Assembly: GCF_000283655.1 (NCBI RefSeq)
Contig: NC_016622.1
Span: 384,501-448,500 of the forward strand
Length of the DNA stretch: 64,000 nt
Source of the DNA: Azospirillum lipoferum 4B
Lineage (GTDB): Bacteria; Pseudomonadota; Alphaproteobacteria; Azospirillales; Azospirillaceae
Reading direction: 5' to 3'
This document shows, one piece after another, positions 53,620-63,985 of this stretch (within the stretch, counting starts at the first letter, position 1; each line of letters opens with the position of its first letter). Below the pieces are notes generated by a model. That model was given only the letters and a program-made list of their open reading frames with translations, was not told where the DNA came from and ran no database searches. Position numbers and translations under genes: made by a program.

Positions 53620-54447
53620 ATGGCTCTGAAGCAATACCGCCCGATTACGCCGTCGCTCCGTCAGCTGGTCATCGTCGACCGCTCGGAGCTGTGGAAGGGC
53701 AAGCCGGTCAAGACCCTCACCGAGGGCCTGACCAAGTCTGGTGGCCGCAACAACACCGGCCGCATCACTGCGCGCCGCATGGGTGGCGGTCATAAGCGGA
53801 CCTATCGTCTGGTGGACTTCAAGCGTCGCAAGTTCGACGTTCCGGCCACCGTCGAGCGGCTCGAATACGATCCGAACCGCACGGCCTTCATCGCGCTGAT
53901 CAAGTACCAGGATGGGACTCTGTCCTACATCCTGGCGCCGCAGCGCCTGAAGGTCGGCGACACGGTCGTTTCGGGCGAGCGCGTCGACGTGAAGCCCGGC
54001 AACGCCATGCCGCTGAAGAACATCCCCGTCGGTTCGATCGTGCACAACGTCGAGCTGAAGGCCGGCAAGGGTGGTCAGGTGGCTCGGTCCGCCGGTACCT
54101 ACCTGCAGCTGGTCGGCCGCGACGGCGGCTACGCCCAGCTGAAGCTGCCGTCCGGCGAGCTGCGCATGGTTCGCGGCGAGTGCATGGCCACCCTCGGTGC
54201 CGTGTCCAACCCGGACCAGATGAACACCAACCTGGGCAAGGCCGGCCGCAACCGCTGGCTGGGCAAGCGTCCGTCGGTCCGTGGCGTCGCCATGAACCCG
54301 ATCGACCACCCGCACGGTGGTGGTGAGGGTCGCACCTCGGGCGGCCGTCATCCGGTCACGCCGTGGGGCAAGCCGACCAAGGGCAAGAAGACTCGTCACA
54401 ACAAGAAGACGGATGGCCTGATCCTGCGCCGCCGTCATTCGAAGTAA
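53620..54447 (+). CDS. rplB: 50S ribosomal protein L2
   Basis: A 275-residue protein near the peptidyl transferase centre. The signature [19 protein letters not shown], including the conserved His, is intact. Confidence 0.98.
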   Translation: MALKQYRPITPSLRQLVIVDRSELWKGKPVKTLTEGLTKSGGRNNTGRITARRMGGGHKRTYRLVDFKRRKFDVPATVERLEYDPNRTAFIALIKYQDGTLSYILAPQRLKVGDTVVSGERVDVKPGNAMPLKNIPVGSIVHNVELKAGKGGQVARSAGTYLQLVGRDGGYAQLKLPSGELRMVRGECMATLGAVSNPDQMNTNLGKAGRNRWLGKRPSVRGVAMNPIDHPHGGGEGRTSGGRHPVTPWGKPTKGKKTRHNKKTDGLILRRRHSK

Positions 54448-54459
54448 GGAGGTCGAACG

Positions 54460-54738
54460 ATGGCACGCTCCGTTTGGAAGGGCCCGTTCGTCGACGGCTA
54501 TCTGCTGAAGAAGGCGGACAAGAGCCGGGCTTCGGGCCGCAACGAGATCATCAAGATCTGGTCGCGTCGTTCGACCATCCTGCCGCAGTTCGTCGGTCTG
54601 ACGTTCGGCGTCTACAACGGCCACAAGTTCCTGCCGGTTCTGGTTACCGAGCACATGATCGGTCACAAGTTCGGCGAGTTCGCTCCGACGCGGACCTTCT
54701 ATGGCCACGCGGCGGACAAGAAGGCGAAGAGGAAGTAA
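54460..54738 (+). CDS. rpsS: 30S ribosomal protein S19
   Basis: A 92-residue 30S head protein: [19 protein letters not shown], then [16 protein letters not shown] at the C-terminus. AAGGAGG before ATG 54460. Confidence 0.98.
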   Translation: MARSVWKGPFVDGYLLKKADKSRASGRNEIIKIWSRRSTILPQFVGLTFGVYNGHKFLPVLVTEHMIGHKFGEFAPTRTFYGHAADKKAKRK

Positions 54739-54741
54739 GCC

Positions 54742-55137
54742 ATGGGCAAGTCTGCCAATCCCAGCCGGATCGCGGAGAACGAGGCTCTGGCCCGCAATCC
54801 GATGATCCGCACCAGCCCGCGGAAGCTCAACCTCGTCGCCCAGCTGATCCGGAACATGGATGCCAGCCGCGCCGTGGCCGAGCTGACCTTCTCCAAGCGC
54901 CGCATCGCCGGCGAGGTGAAGAAGGTTCTGCAGGCCGCGATCGCGAACGCCGAGAACAACCACCAGCTCGACGTCGACCGTCTGTACGTGTCGTCGGCGA
55001 CTGTCGGTCGCGCTCTGGTGATGAAGCGCTTCCACGCCCGTGCCCGCGGTCGCGGCGCCCGGGTCGAGAAGCTGTTCAGCAACCTGACGATCATCGTTCG
55101 CGAGCGTGACGCCGCCGTTGCCGAGGGGGCCGAGTAA
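54742..55137 (+). CDS. rplV: 50S ribosomal protein L22
   Basis: A 131-residue tunnel protein. [20 protein letters not shown] and the tunnel hairpin [17 protein letters not shown] are present. Its last base is the first base of the rpsC start codon. Confidence 0.97.
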   Translation: MGKSANPSRIAENEALARNPMIRTSPRKLNLVAQLIRNMDASRAVAELTFSKRRIAGEVKKVLQAAIANAENNHQLDVDRLYVSSATVGRALVMKRFHARARGRGARVEKLFSNLTIIVRERDAAVAEGAE

Positions 55138-55886
55138 TGGGTCAGAAAATCAATCCGATCGGGCTGCGCCTCGGCATCAACCGGACCTGGGACAGCCGTT
55201 GGTTCGCCAAGCGCGACTACGCCAATCTGCTGCACCAGGACCTGAAGCTGCGCGGCTATCTGCAGGGTCGCCTGCAGCAGGCCGGTTGCTCGCGCGTTGT
55301 CATCGAACGTCCGGCCAAGAAGGCCCGCATCACCATCCACTCGGCCCGTCCGGGCGTGGTGATCGGCAAGAAGGGCGCGGACATCGAGAAGCTGCGTCAA
55401 GAGCTGTCGAAGATGACCGGCAGCGAGGTGAGCCTGAACATCGTCGAGATCCGCAAGCCGGAGATCGATGCTCGCCTCATCGCCGAGAACATCGCCAGCC
55501 AGCTCGAGCGCCGCGTGGCATTTCGTCGCGCCATGAAGCGCGCCGTGCAGTCCGCCATGCGTCTGGGCGCCCAGGGCATCCGGATCAACTGCTCGGGCCG
55601 TCTCGGCGGTGCGGAAATCGCCCGCATGGAGTGGTACCGCGAGGGCCGCGTTCCGCTGCACACCCTGCGCGCCGACATCGACTACGGTGTGGGCACCGCG
55701 AAGACCACCTACGGCACCTGCGGTGTCAAGGTGTGGGTGTTCAAGGGCGAGGTCATGGCTCACGACCCGATGGCGCAGGACAAGCGCATGGGTTCCGAGC
55801 CGGTGTCGACCGACGGCGAGCCGCGCCGCGATCGTCACGATCGCCGCGACCGTCGCGAGCGCTCCGAGCGCTCCGAACGCGAGTAA
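55137..55886 (+). CDS. rpsC: 30S ribosomal protein S3
   Basis: A 249-residue protein with an N-terminal S3 domain, KH domain ([17 protein letters not shown]) and C-terminal domain. It ends with a highly charged tail of Arg/Asp/Glu and SERSERE, encoded by repetitive CGC/GAG codons, an extension over E. coli S3 (about 233). Confidence 0.97.
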   Translation: MGQKINPIGLRLGINRTWDSRWFAKRDYANLLHQDLKLRGYLQGRLQQAGCSRVVIERPAKKARITIHSARPGVVIGKKGADIEKLRQELSKMTGSEVSLNIVEIRKPEIDARLIAENIASQLERRVAFRRAMKRAVQSAMRLGAQGIRINCSGRLGGAEIARMEWYREGRVPLHTLRADIDYGVGTAKTTYGTCGVKVWVFKGEVMAHDPMAQDKRMGSEPVSTDGEPRRDRHDRRDRRERSERSERE

Positions 55887-55898
55887 AGGGGCCGAGCG

Positions 55899-56330
55899 AT
55901 GCTTTCTCCCAAGCGCACGAAATTCCGTAAGGCCCACAAGGGCCGCATCCACGGCAACGCCAAGGGCGGCACCGCCCTGAATTTCGGCTCCTTCGGCCTG
56001 AAGGCCCTGGAGCCGGAGCGCATCACCGCCCGGCAGATCGAAGCGGCCCGCCGCGCGATCACCCGTGCGATGAAGCGTCAGGGCCGCGTCTGGATCCGCA
56101 TTTTCCCGGACCTCCCGGTCTCCACCAAGCCCGCCGAAGTCCGCATGGGTTCCGGTAAGGGTTCGCCGGAGTACTGGGCGGCCCGCGTGAAGCCCGGCCG
56201 CATCCTGTTTGAACTGGACGGCGTGCCGGCAGATGTGGCAAAAACCGCCTTCGCTCTGGCGGCCGCGAAGCTGCCGATCAAGGTGAAGCTGGTGACCCGC
56301 CTGGGCGGTGTCGAGGAGACCGCGGCATGA
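55899..56330 (+). CDS. rplP: 50S ribosomal protein L16
   Basis: A 143-residue protein of the A-site region: [19 protein letters not shown] start, and [20 protein letters not shown]. Slightly longer than E. coli L16 (136). Confidence 0.97.
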   Translation: MLSPKRTKFRKAHKGRIHGNAKGGTALNFGSFGLKALEPERITARQIEAARRAITRAMKRQGRVWIRIFPDLPVSTKPAEVRMGSGKGSPEYWAARVKPGRILFELDGVPADVAKTAFALAAAKLPIKVKLVTRLGGVEETAA

Positions 56331-56533
56331 AGGCCGTAGACATTCGTACGAAGAGCGCGGATGAGCTGAACGATCAGCTCCTCCAGCTCAAGAAGGAACA
56401 GTTCAACCTGCGTTTCCAGAAGGCCTCCGGCCAGCTGGAGAACACCGCGCGGGTGAACACGGTGCGCCGCGACATCGCCCGCATCAAGACCATCCTCGGC
56501 GAGCGTGCCCGCTCCGCCGACGCCGGCAAGTAA
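56327..56533 (+). CDS. rpmC: 50S ribosomal protein L29
   Basis: A 68-residue two-helix protein at the tunnel exit; [20 protein letters not shown] and [17 protein letters not shown] are the conserved helices. ATGA overlap with rplP. Confidence 0.96.
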   Translation: MKAVDIRTKSADELNDQLLQLKKEQFNLRFQKASGQLENTARVNTVRRDIARIKTILGERARSADAGK

Positions 56534-56545
56534 GGGGGATCATCC

Positions 56546-56800
56546 ATGCCTCGCCGCGTTCTGCAGGGCACGGTGGTCAGCGACAAGTGCGACAAGACCG
56601 TTACGGTTCTTGTCGAGCGCCGTGTCATGCACCCCGTGTACAAGAAGTTCATTCGTCAGTCGAAGAAGTACGCCGCCCACGACGAGGGCAACCTGTTCAA
56701 GGTCGGCGATACCGTTTCGATCATCGAATGCCGCCCGATCTCGAAGTCCAAGCGTTGGACGGTCGTGACGGAGTCCGCCGCCGACAGCGGCGCCGCGTGA
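56546..56800 (+). CDS. rpsQ: 30S ribosomal protein S17
   Basis: An 84-residue OB-fold protein: [20 protein letters not shown] and [17 protein letters not shown]. Ends the S10 part; rplN of the spc part follows after 19 bases. Confidence 0.97.
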   Translation: MPRRVLQGTVVSDKCDKTVTVLVERRVMHPVYKKFIRQSKKYAAHDEGNLFKVGDTVSIIECRPISKSKRWTVVTESAADSGAA

Positions 56801-56819
56801 TAACGAAAGGTCGTAAACA

Positions 56820-57188
56820 ATGATCCAGATGCAAACCAACCTGGAAGTCGCCGATAACAGCGGGGCGCGCCGGGTGCAGTGCATCAAGGTGCTTGGCGGG
56901 TCCAAGCGGAAGGTCGCGACCGTGGGCGACGTCATCGTCGTCTCGGTCAAGGAGGCCATTCCGAAGGGCCGCGTCAAGAAGGGCGACGTGCATCGCGCCG
57001 TCATCGTCCGCACCGCGAAGGAACTGCGTCGGGAGGACGGGTCGGCGATCCGTTTCGACCGCAACGCCGCCGTGCTGATCAACAAGCAGGGCGAGCCGAT
57101 CGGCACCCGTATTTTCGGGCCGGTCACTCGTGAGCTTCGCGGCAAGAAGTTCATGAAGATCATCTCGCTGGCGCCGGAGGTGCTGTAA
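56820..57188 (+). CDS. rplN: 50S ribosomal protein L14
   Basis: A 122-residue protein at the subunit interface: [20 protein letters not shown] and [17 protein letters not shown]. It shares its last base with the rplX start. Confidence 0.98.
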   Translation: MIQMQTNLEVADNSGARRVQCIKVLGGSKRKVATVGDVIVVSVKEAIPKGRVKKGDVHRAVIVRTAKELRREDGSAIRFDRNAAVLINKQGEPIGTRIFGPVTRELRGKKFMKIISLAPEVL

Positions 57189-57505
57189 TGGCCGCCAAGA
57201 TCAAGACCAAGGACAAGGTCGTTGTCCTGACCGGCCGTGACAAGGGCAAGACCGGCGAGGTGTTGAAGGTTTTCCCGAAGGAGAACCGTGCCGTTGTGCA
57301 GGGCGTGAACGTGGTGAAGAAGCACCAGCGTGCCAGCGCTCGCTCGCAGGGTGGCATCATCGAGATGGAGGCGCCGATCAACGTCTCCAACCTCGCTCAC
57401 GTCGATCCCAAGGATGGCAAGCCGACCCGCGTCGGTTTCAAGATCCTTGAGGATGGCCGCAAGGTGCGTGTCGCCAAGCGGTCCGGCGAAGTCATTGACC
57501 TGTGA
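57188..57505 (+). CDS. rplX: 50S ribosomal protein L24
   Basis: A 105-residue assembly initiator with a KOW motif ([20 protein letters not shown]) and [10 protein letters not shown]. Confidence 0.97.
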   Translation: MAAKIKTKDKVVVLTGRDKGKTGEVLKVFPKENRAVVQGVNVVKKHQRASARSQGGIIEMEAPINVSNLAHVDPKDGKPTRVGFKILEDGRKVRVAKRSGEVIDL

Positions 57506-57515
57506 GGGCCCGGGC

Positions 57516-58058
57516 ATGACCGCACGTCTCAAAGAAGTTTACGATTCCAAGATCCGCGCCGCTCTGAAGTCGGAATTCGGCTATAAGAACGACCTGGAAG
57601 TTCCGCGGATCGAGAAGATCGTGGTCAACATGGGTGTCGGCGAGGCTGTCGCCGACTCCAAAAAGATCCAGCTCGCCGTGGCCGAGATGGCCGCCATCAC
57701 CGGCCAGAAGCCGGTGGTGACCAAGTCGCGCAAGTCGATCGCCCAGTTCAAGCTGCGCGAAGGCATGGCGATCGGCTGCAAGGTCACGCTCCGTCGCGAC
57801 CGCATGTACGAGTTCCTGGATCGCCTGGTGACGATTGCGTTGCCGCGCGTCCGTGACTTCCGCGGCATCCCGGGTGACAGCTTCGACGGCCGTGGCAACT
57901 ACGCCATGGGCGTCAAGGAGCAGATCATTTTCCCGGAGATCGATTACGACAAGATCGATCAGATCCGCGGCATGGACATCATCATCGTCACTACGGCGAA
58001 GACCGACCAGGAAGCCAAGGCTCTCCTGAAGGGCTTCGACATGCCGTTCGTGAGCTGA
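57516..58058 (+). CDS. rplE: 50S ribosomal protein L5
   Basis: A 180-residue 5S rRNA-binding protein: [32 protein letters not shown] and [23 protein letters not shown] 57516 gives the normal length; longer in-frame starts run into rplX and were rejected. Confidence 0.97.
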   Translation: MTARLKEVYDSKIRAALKSEFGYKNDLEVPRIEKIVVNMGVGEAVADSKKIQLAVAEMAAITGQKPVVTKSRKSIAQFKLREGMAIGCKVTLRRDRMYEFLDRLVTIALPRVRDFRGIPGDSFDGRGNYAMGVKEQIIFPEIDYDKIDQIRGMDIIIVTTAKTDQEAKALLKGFDMPFVS

Positions 58059-58073
58059 GGCTGGAGCACGACC

Positions 58074-58379
58074 ATGGCTAAGACCAGTGCCATCGAAAAG
58101 AACAAGCGTCGCGCCAAGCTGGCCAAGCAGTACGCGAACAAGCGTGCGCGCCTGAAGGCAATCGCGAACGACAAGTCCCTCCCGCCGGAAGAGCAATTCG
58201 CTGCCCGCCTCAAGCTGGCCGAACTGCCGCGCAACTCCTCGAAGGTGCGCATCCGGAACCGCTGCGAAATGACCGGGCGTCCGCGCGCGTTCTATCGCAA
58301 GTTCAAGCTGTCCCGCGTCACGCTCCGCGAACTGGCCTCGACCGGCCAGATCCCGGGCATGACGAAGTCGAGCTGGTAA
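58074..58379 (+). CDS. rpsN: 30S ribosomal protein S14
   Basis: A 101-residue S14 of the longer type. It lacks the CxxC zinc motifs of the short paralogue; [20 protein letters not shown] is the rRNA-binding part. AAGGAGG lies before the following gene. Confidence 0.97.
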   Translation: MAKTSAIEKNKRRAKLAKQYANKRARLKAIANDKSLPPEEQFAARLKLAELPRNSSKVRIRNRCEMTGRPRAFYRKFKLSRVTLRELASTGQIPGMTKSSW

Positions 58380-58392
58380 GGAGGGTCCGAGA

Positions 58393-58791
58393 ATGTCTTT
58401 GAGCGATCCGCTCGGCGATATGCTGACCCGCATCCGCAACGGTCAGCACGCCCGCATGTCCGTTGTGGTTTCCCCGGCGTCGAAGCTGCGCGTCAACGTC
58501 CTGGAAGTTCTGAAGCGTGAAGGCTTCATCCGCGGCTGGTCCGAGGAAGAACTGCGTCCGGGCGTCAAGAACCTGAAGATCGAGCTGAAGTACCACGAAG
58601 GCGAGCCTGTCATTAAGCAGATCGCCCGTGTGTCCAAGCCCGGCCGTCGCGTCTACTCGAAGATCGCCGACCTGCCCCGTGTCTACAACGGGCTGGGTCT
58701 GTCGATCCTGTCGACCCCGCGCGGTGTGATGTCGGACAATGAGGCCCGCGCCGCCAACGTCGGCGGTGAAGTCCTCTGCCGCGTGTTCTAA
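58393..58791 (+). CDS. rpsH: 30S ribosomal protein S8
   Basis: A 132-residue protein; [18 protein letters not shown] and the C-terminal [20 protein letters not shown] with the conserved rRNA-binding loop. In enteric bacteria S8 represses the spc operon. Confidence 0.97.
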   Translation: MSLSDPLGDMLTRIRNGQHARMSVVVSPASKLRVNVLEVLKREGFIRGWSEEELRPGVKNLKIELKYHEGEPVIKQIARVSKPGRRVYSKIADLPRVYNGLGLSILSTPRGVMSDNEARAANVGGEVLCRVF

Positions 58792-58804
58792 GGGGGATTG
58801 GCAG

Positions 58805-59338
58805 ATGTCGCGCATTGGCAAGCATCCCGTGCCGGTCCCGGCTGGCGTCGACGTGAAGGTCGACGGTCAGCAGGTGACGGCCAAGGGCAAGCTGGGGCAA
58901 CTCAGCCTGACCCTGATCGACGACATCACCGCCTCGCTGGAAGACGGCAAGGTGGTGGTGAAGCCGGCAAACGACAGCAAGCGCGCCCGCGTCATGTGGG
59001 CGACCTCGCGCACCCTGATCAACAACATGGTCACCGGTGTCAGCCAGGGCTTCACGATCAACCTCGAGATCAACGGCGTCGGTTACCGCGCGGCCGTGCA
59101 GGGCAAGGAGCTGGTCATGCAGCTCGGCTTTTCGCACGACGTGAAGTACCCGATCCCGGAAGGCATCACGATCAAGTGCGACAAGCCGACGGCCATTTCG
59201 GTCAGCGGCTATGACAAGCACAAGGTCGGCCAGGTGGCTGCCGAGATCCGCGGCTGGAAGAAGCCGGAGCCCTACAAGGGCAAGGGCATCAAGTACGAGA
59301 CCGAAACCGTCCTGCGCAAGGAAGGTAAGAAGAAGTAA
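58805..59338 (+). CDS. rplF: 50S ribosomal protein L6
   Basis: A 177-residue two-domain protein: [20 protein letters not shown] and [23 protein letters not shown] 58805 follows AGGGGG; longer frames overlap rpsH and were rejected. Confidence 0.97.
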   Translation: MSRIGKHPVPVPAGVDVKVDGQQVTAKGKLGQLSLTLIDDITASLEDGKVVVKPANDSKRARVMWATSRTLINNMVTGVSQGFTINLEINGVGYRAAVQGKELVMQLGFSHDVKYPIPEGITIKCDKPTAISVSGYDKHKVGQVAAEIRGWKKPEPYKGKGIKYETETVLRKEGKKK

Positions 59339-59343
59339 CCGCC

Positions 59344-59706
59344 ATGCTGAAGCCAAAGCAACTCCACGAGCGCCGCAAGCAGCGCGTGCGCGCGCAGATT
59401 GCCAAGAAGGCCGGCGGGCGTGTTCGCCTCTCGGTCTTCCGGTCGAATCTGCACATCTACGCCCAGATCATCGACGACGAAAACGGCAAGACGCTCGCGT
59501 CCGCCTCGTCGCTCGAGAAGGAGCTGCGCGAGCAGCTCAAGCACGGCGGCAACGTCGATGCTGCCAAGCGCATCGGCGAGCTGATCGCCGAGCGCGCCAA
59601 GGCCGCTGGGATTACCGAGGTCGTCTTCGATCGCGGTGGGTACATTTACCATGGCCGGGTCAAGGCCCTGGCCGACGCCGCCCGCGAGGGCGGGCTGTCG
59701 TTCTAA
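59344..59706 (+). CDS. rplR: 50S ribosomal protein L18
   Basis: A 120-residue 5S rRNA-binding protein: [20 protein letters not shown] and [20 protein letters not shown]. Confidence 0.97.
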   Translation: MLKPKQLHERRKQRVRAQIAKKAGGRVRLSVFRSNLHIYAQIIDDENGKTLASASSLEKELREQLKHGGNVDAAKRIGELIAERAKAAGITEVVFDRGGYIYHGRVKALADAAREGGLSF

Positions 59707-59718
59707 GGAGGCCCGGAT

Positions 59719-60288
59719 ATGGCACGTGAACGTGGGGAGCGGGATAACCGCGACCGGCAGCCGCGCGAGCGGGAAGAAAGCGAGCTGATCGAAAAGCTCG
59801 TCGGTATCAACCGCGTCGCCAAGGTGGTCAAGGGTGGTCGTCGCTTCGGCTTCGCCGCTCTGGTCGTCGTTGGCGACGGCAAGGGCCGCGTCGGCGTCGG
59901 CTCGGGCAAGGCCCGTGAAGTGCCGGAAGCGATCCGCAAGGCGACCGATCAGGCCAAGCGCGGCATGATCCGTGTTCCGCTGCGCGAGGGCCGTACGCTG
60001 CATCACGACACCAACGGCCACTTCGGTGCCGGCAAGGTCGTGCTGCGGGCGGCTCCGGCCGGTACCGGCATCATCGCCGGCGGTCCGATGCGCGCGATCT
60101 TCGAGGCTCTCGGCGTCGCTGACGTCGTGACCAAGTCGATCGGCACGTCGAACCCGCACAACATGATCAAGGCGACCTTCGACGCCCTGACCCAGGTCAC
60201 CAGCCCGCGTTCCGTCGCGGCGCGTCGCGGTCGTCGCGTGAGCGACATCCTCGGCCGTCGCGAGGCCGGCGCCGGACAGGAGGCCTGA
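59719..60288 (+). CDS. rpsE: 30S ribosomal protein S5
   Basis: A 189-residue decoding-fidelity protein. After an acidic and basic N-terminus come [20 protein letters not shown] and [15 protein letters not shown], the latter part of a C-terminal extension seen in alphaproteobacteria. Confidence 0.97.
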   Translation: MARERGERDNRDRQPREREESELIEKLVGINRVAKVVKGGRRFGFAALVVVGDGKGRVGVGSGKAREVPEAIRKATDQAKRGMIRVPLREGRTLHHDTNGHFGAGKVVLRAAPAGTGIIAGGPMRAIFEALGVADVVTKSIGTSNPHNMIKATFDALTQVTSPRSVAARRGRRVSDILGRREAGAGQEA

Positions 60289-60290
60289 TC

Positions 60291-60482
60291 ATGGCGGAGA
60301 AGAAAACCGTCGTCGTGACCCAGATCGGCAGCCCGATCGGCCGCAAGCACGACCAGCGGGAGACGCTGGTCGGTCTGGGTCTCAACAAGCTGCACCGGAC
60401 CCGCGAGCTGGAGGACACTCCGGCCGTGCGGGGCATGATCGCCAAGGTCGCGCACCTGGTCCGCGTCGAGAACGAGGGCTGA
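60291..60482 (+). CDS. rpmD: 50S ribosomal protein L30
   Basis: A 63-residue protein: [20 protein letters not shown] and [15 protein letters not shown]. Two bases after rpsE. Confidence 0.96.
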   Translation: MAEKKTVVVTQIGSPIGRKHDQRETLVGLGLNKLHRTRELEDTPAVRGMIAKVAHLVRVENEG

Positions 60483-60486
60483 GATC

Positions 60487-60972
60487 ATGACCAAGCTTAA
60501 CGACCTGCGTGACAACGCCGGTGCCCGCAAGGCGCGCATGCGCGTCGGCCGCGGTATCGGTTCCGGCAAGGGCAAGACCGCTGGCCGCGGCGTGAAGGGT
60601 CAGACCTCGCGCACCGGCGTGGCGATCAACGGCTTCGAAGGCGGGCAGATGCCTCTGCACCGCCGCCTGCCGAAGCGTGGTTTCCGGAACATCTTCGCCA
60701 AGGAGTATTCGGTGGTCAACCTGGGCATGGTCCAGAAGGCCATCGACCTGGGCAAGCTGAATGCCTCCGAGACCATCGATGCCGCGGCGCTCAACGCCGC
60801 CGGCGTCACCGGCAAGGTGAAGAAGGACGGTGTCCGTCTGCTGGGCAAGGGCGAGCTGACCGCGAAGGTTTCCTTCACGGTCGCCGGCGCGTCCAAGTCG
60901 GCGATCGAGGCCGTCGAAAAGGCGGGTGGCAGCGTCACGCTGACCGCGCCCGCCGCCGAAGCCGCCGAGTAA
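60487..60972 (+). CDS. rplO: 50S ribosomal protein L15
   Basis: A 161-residue late-assembly protein with the Gly/Arg-rich N-terminal arm ([20 protein letters not shown]) and [18 protein letters not shown]. Longer than E. coli L15 (144). Confidence 0.97.
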   Translation: MTKLNDLRDNAGARKARMRVGRGIGSGKGKTAGRGVKGQTSRTGVAINGFEGGQMPLHRRLPKRGFRNIFAKEYSVVNLGMVQKAIDLGKLNASETIDAAALNAAGVTGKVKKDGVRLLGKGELTAKVSFTVAGASKSAIEAVEKAGGSVTLTAPAAEAAE

Positions 60973-60984
60973 GGTTCCGCGTGA

Positions 60985-61009
60985 AGCCCGTGCTTGCGCA
61001 CGGGCTTTC
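60985..61009 (+). promoter_or_regulatory. Hairpin between rplO and secY
   Basis: AGCCCGTGC (60985-60993) pairs perfectly with GCACGGGCT (60998-61006), loop TTGC, with only TT after it. It is a weak terminator or a processing hairpin that may lower secY relative to ribosomal proteins. Confidence 0.6.
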
Positions 61010-61095
61010 GTGGCACTACAAAAAGCGAAGTCGCGAGGGGCGGCCTGCGTCATGCAGTGCCGCCCCGTTCGCGCTTACGGGACAGGGATTGGACC

Positions 61096-62436
61096 ATGGC
61101 ATCAGCGGCCGAGCAGCTTGCCGCCAACATCAATTTCGGGGCTTTCTCCAAGGCGACCGAGCTGAAAAAGCGGATTTGGTTCACCTTGGCGGCCCTGATC
61201 GTCTACCGGCTGGGCACCTACATCCCGCTGCCGGGCATCGACCCGACGATTCTCAGCGACGTCTTCAAGCAGCAGGGCGGCGGCATCCTCGGCATGTTCG
61301 ACATGCTGGCCGGCGGCGCGCTCAGCCGCATGACCATCTTCGCGCTCAACATCATGCCGTACATCTCGGCGTCCATCATCGTGCAGTTGCTGACCGCCGT
61401 GTCGCCGCAGATGGAGGCCATGAAGAAGGAAGGCGAGGCCGGGCGCAAGAAGCTGAACCAGTATACCCGATTCGGCACGGTGGCGCTCGCCACGGTGCAG
61501 GCCTATGGCCTTGCGGTCGGCCTTGAGGCGATGCGCGGCTCCAGTGGGGCGGCGGTCATCGATCCGGGGCTGTTCTTCCGCGTCGCTACGGTCATCACGC
61601 TGGTCGGCGGCACCATGTTCCTGATGTGGCTGGGCGAGCAGATCACCGCCCGCGGCATCGGCAACGGCATCTCGCTGATCATCTTCGCCGGCATCGTCGC
61701 GGAACTGCCGCGCGCGCTGGTCAACACGCTGGAACTCGGCCGCCAGGGCGCCTTGTCCACCCTGTTCATCATCCTAATGCTGGTGATGTCGGTCGGCGTG
61801 GTGTTCTTCATCGTCTTCATGGAACGCGCCCAGCGCCGCCTTCTGGTGCAGTACCCCAAGCGCCAGGTCGGCAACCGCGTGTTCGGCGGCGAAGCGTCGC
61901 ACCTGCCGCTGAAGATGAACACGGCCGGCGTCATCCCGCCGATCTTCGCGTCGTCGCTGCTGCTGCTGCCGCTGACTGCGGTGGGCTTCGCCGGCGGCGA
62001 GGGGCCGGAGTGGCTGCAGGCGGTGTCGCGCTATCTCGCGCACGGCACGCCGCTGTACATGCTGCTCTACGCCTCGCTGATCGTGTTCTTCTGCTTCTTC
62101 TATACGGCCATCGTCTTCAATCCGGCGGAGACGGCGGAGAATCTGCGGAAGTATGGCGGCTTCATCCCGGGCATCCGTCCCGGCAAGAACACGGCCGATC
62201 ACATCGACTATGTGCTGAGCCGGCTGACGGTCATCGGCTCCGCCTACCTTGTGGCGGTTTGTCTCCTCCCCGAAATCCTGATATCCCAGCACTCGGTTCC
62301 GTTTTATTTTGGCGGCACCAGCCTGCTGATCGTGGTCACCGTCACGATGGACACGGTTGCGCAGATTCACTCCCACCTGCTGGCTCACCAGTATGAGGGA
62401 TTGATCAAGAAATCGAAGCTTCGGGGGAGAAAGTAA
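61096..62436 (+). CDS. secY: Preprotein translocase channel SecY
   Basis: A 446-residue ten-helix inner-membrane channel. TELKKRIWFTLAALIVYRLG leads helix 1; the plug region is around PGIDPTILSDVF; the cytoplasmic loop YGGFIPGIRPGKNTADHIDY, which binds SecA and the ribosome, is conserved. ATG 61096 matches the family start; a longer frame includes the upstream hairpin. It shares its last base with the adk start. Confidence 0.97.
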   Translation: MASAAEQLAANINFGAFSKATELKKRIWFTLAALIVYRLGTYIPLPGIDPTILSDVFKQQGGGILGMFDMLAGGALSRMTIFALNIMPYISASIIVQLLTAVSPQMEAMKKEGEAGRKKLNQYTRFGTVALATVQAYGLAVGLEAMRGSSGAAVIDPGLFFRVATVITLVGGTMFLMWLGEQITARGIGNGISLIIFAGIVAELPRALVNTLELGRQGALSTLFIILMLVMSVGVVFFIVFMERAQRRLLVQYPKRQVGNRVFGGEASHLPLKMNTAGVIPPIFASSLLLLPLTAVGFAGGEGPEWLQAVSRYLAHGTPLYMLLYASLIVFFCFFYTAIVFNPAETAENLRKYGGFIPGIRPGKNTADHIDYVLSRLTVIGSAYLVAVCLLPEILISQHSVPFYFGGTSLLIVVTVTMDTVAQIHSHLLAHQYEGLIKKSKLRGRK

Positions 62437-63083
62437 TGAACCTCATACTGCTCGGTCCGCCGGGCGCCGGGAAGGGGACCCAGGCGCGCCGTCTGGAAGA
62501 CACGCGTGGCCTGGTGCAGCTGTCCACGGGCGACATGCTCCGCGCCATGGTGGCGGAAGGTGGGCCGCTCGGGCAGCAGGCGAAGGAGATCATGGCCGCC
62601 GGCAAGCTGATGCCGGACGAGCTGATGGTCAGCATGATCGCCGAACGCATTTCCAAGCCCGACGTCAAGAACGGTTTCATTCTCGACGGCTTCCCGCGCA
62701 CCGTGGCCCAGGCCGAGGCGCTGGACAAGATGCTGGAGGAGAAGGGCCTGAAGCTCGACCATGTGATCGAGATGCGGGTCGTCGACGATGTCCTGGTGGA
62801 GCGCATCACCGGCCGCTACACCTGTGCCAAGTGCGGCAAGGGCTATCACGACAGCTTCGAGAAGCCGAAGGTCGAGGGCGTCTGCGACGTCTGCGGCAGC
62901 ACCGAGTTCAAGAGGCGCGCCGACGACAATGCGGAGACGGTGACCACCCGCCTCGCCCAGTACCACCAGCAGACCGCGCCGATCCTGCCCTATTACCAGG
63001 GGCGTGGCGTGTTGAAGGCGGTCGACGGCATGGCCGACATCGATGAGGTGACGAAGGAGATCGAGGCGGTCCTCGCAAGCTGA
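62436..63083 (+). CDS. adk: Adenylate kinase
   Basis: A 215-residue enzyme interconverting 2 ADP with ATP and AMP. P-loop LLGPPGAGKGTQAR, AMP site STGDMLRAMV, GFPRT motif (LDGFPRTVAQAEAL). The lid carries four cysteines (CAKCGKGYHD and CDVCG), so it should bind zinc, as in Gram-positive and many alphaproteobacterial enzymes. Ends at a terminator. Confidence 0.97.
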   Translation: MNLILLGPPGAGKGTQARRLEDTRGLVQLSTGDMLRAMVAEGGPLGQQAKEIMAAGKLMPDELMVSMIAERISKPDVKNGFILDGFPRTVAQAEALDKMLEEKGLKLDHVIEMRVVDDVLVERITGRYTCAKCGKGYHDSFEKPKVEGVCDVCGSTEFKRRADDNAETVTTRLAQYHQQTAPILPYYQGRGVLKAVDGMADIDEVTKEIEAVLAS

Positions 63084-63105
63084 GGATCGCATCGGCTCCA
63101 TTGAG

Positions 63106-63141
63106 AAAGGCCGCAGTTTCCGGTGGGAAGCTGCGGCCTTT
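63106..63141. terminator. Bidirectional terminator between adk and the GntR gene
   Basis: AAAGGCCGCAG (63106-63116) pairs perfectly with CTGCGGCCTTT (63131-63141). T-runs are short on both strands. It closes the long plus-strand operon and the convergent regulator gene. Confidence 0.75.
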
Positions 63142-63175
63142 GTCGTTCTTCGGTACGGACGTGGAAGTGGCGGTT

Positions 63176-63985
63176 TCAGCCGGGCGTGCCCGGGGAGGGC
63201 GGGGCGCCAGCCTGGGGTGCCGCCGGTGTCGCCGGCTCCTCGGTCATGGTGCGGTAGCGGGCCAGGATCCAGCCGAGATGGGCGGTGACTGCATTGGCCG
63301 CGGCGTCGGGATCGCGGCGGGCGATGGCCTGATGGATGGCGCGATGATGTTCGATCATCAGCGCCTCGTGGTTCTCCATGAAGGGCTCGGTGTGCTTCAT
63401 CTCCACCATGTTGCCGAGGATGTCGCGGATGGTGGAGAGCAGGTGCAGATAGACCGGGCTGCCCGATGCCTGGGCGACGGCGACATGGAAGTCCATGTCG
63501 TCGGCGGCGCGGCCGCCGTCGCGGTTGGTCTCGCTCATCGCCTGCAGGATGCGGCCGATGGTGTCGATCTGGTCCTGCGTCGCCCGTTCGGCGGCACGGC
63601 GGGCCGCCCAGCTTTCCAGCGCCATGCGGATCTCGACGAGGTCGCACAGGTTCTGGTGGGTGCTGCGCACCATGGCGGTCAGCGCGCCGTCCATCACCCC
63701 GGCGGAGGACACCACACGGGTGCCGCCACCCTGGACCGCGGTCAGGAAACCCTGGGTCTTGAGCTTCTGCAGGGCGGCCCGGACCGAGACCCGGCTGACA
63801 TGCAACTGCTCGGCGAGCTGGCGTTCGCCCGGCAGACGCTCTCCCGGCACCAGCTCGCCGCGCGCGATGCGGTCGAGAAGCTGTTGAGCCACCCACTCCG
63901 AAATGCGCTGCGAGGAGGAGGGGACGTGAGCGCTGTCGTCGGTGCCGGGCACGGGTGATTCCCCTTCGGTCGAAAAGCGGTTCAT
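63176..63985 (-). CDS. GntR-family regulator, FadR subfamily (FCD domain)
   Basis: A 269-residue repressor or activator. The winged helix spans about 30-95 (GERLPGERQLAEQLHVSRVS, LKTQGFLTAVQGGGTRV). The FCD ligand domain spans about 105-245, with metal-binding DMDFH and HHRAIHQAI and AHLGW. FCD regulators respond to organic acids such as lactate, pyruvate, glucarate or fatty acyl compounds; the ligand here is unknown because the target genes lie outside the window. ATG 63985 is near the right edge. Confidence 0.9.
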   Translation of the reverse strand: MNRFSTEGESPVPGTDDSAHVPSSSQRISEWVAQQLLDRIARGELVPGERLPGERQLAEQLHVSRVSVRAALQKLKTQGFLTAVQGGGTRVVSSAGVMDGALTAMVRSTHQNLCDLVEIRMALESWAARRAAERATQDQIDTIGRILQAMSETNRDGGRAADDMDFHVAVAQASGSPVYLHLLSTIRDILGNMVEMKHTEPFMENHEALMIEHHRAIHQAIARRDPDAAANAVTAHLGWILARYRTMTEEPATPAAPQAGAPPSPGTPG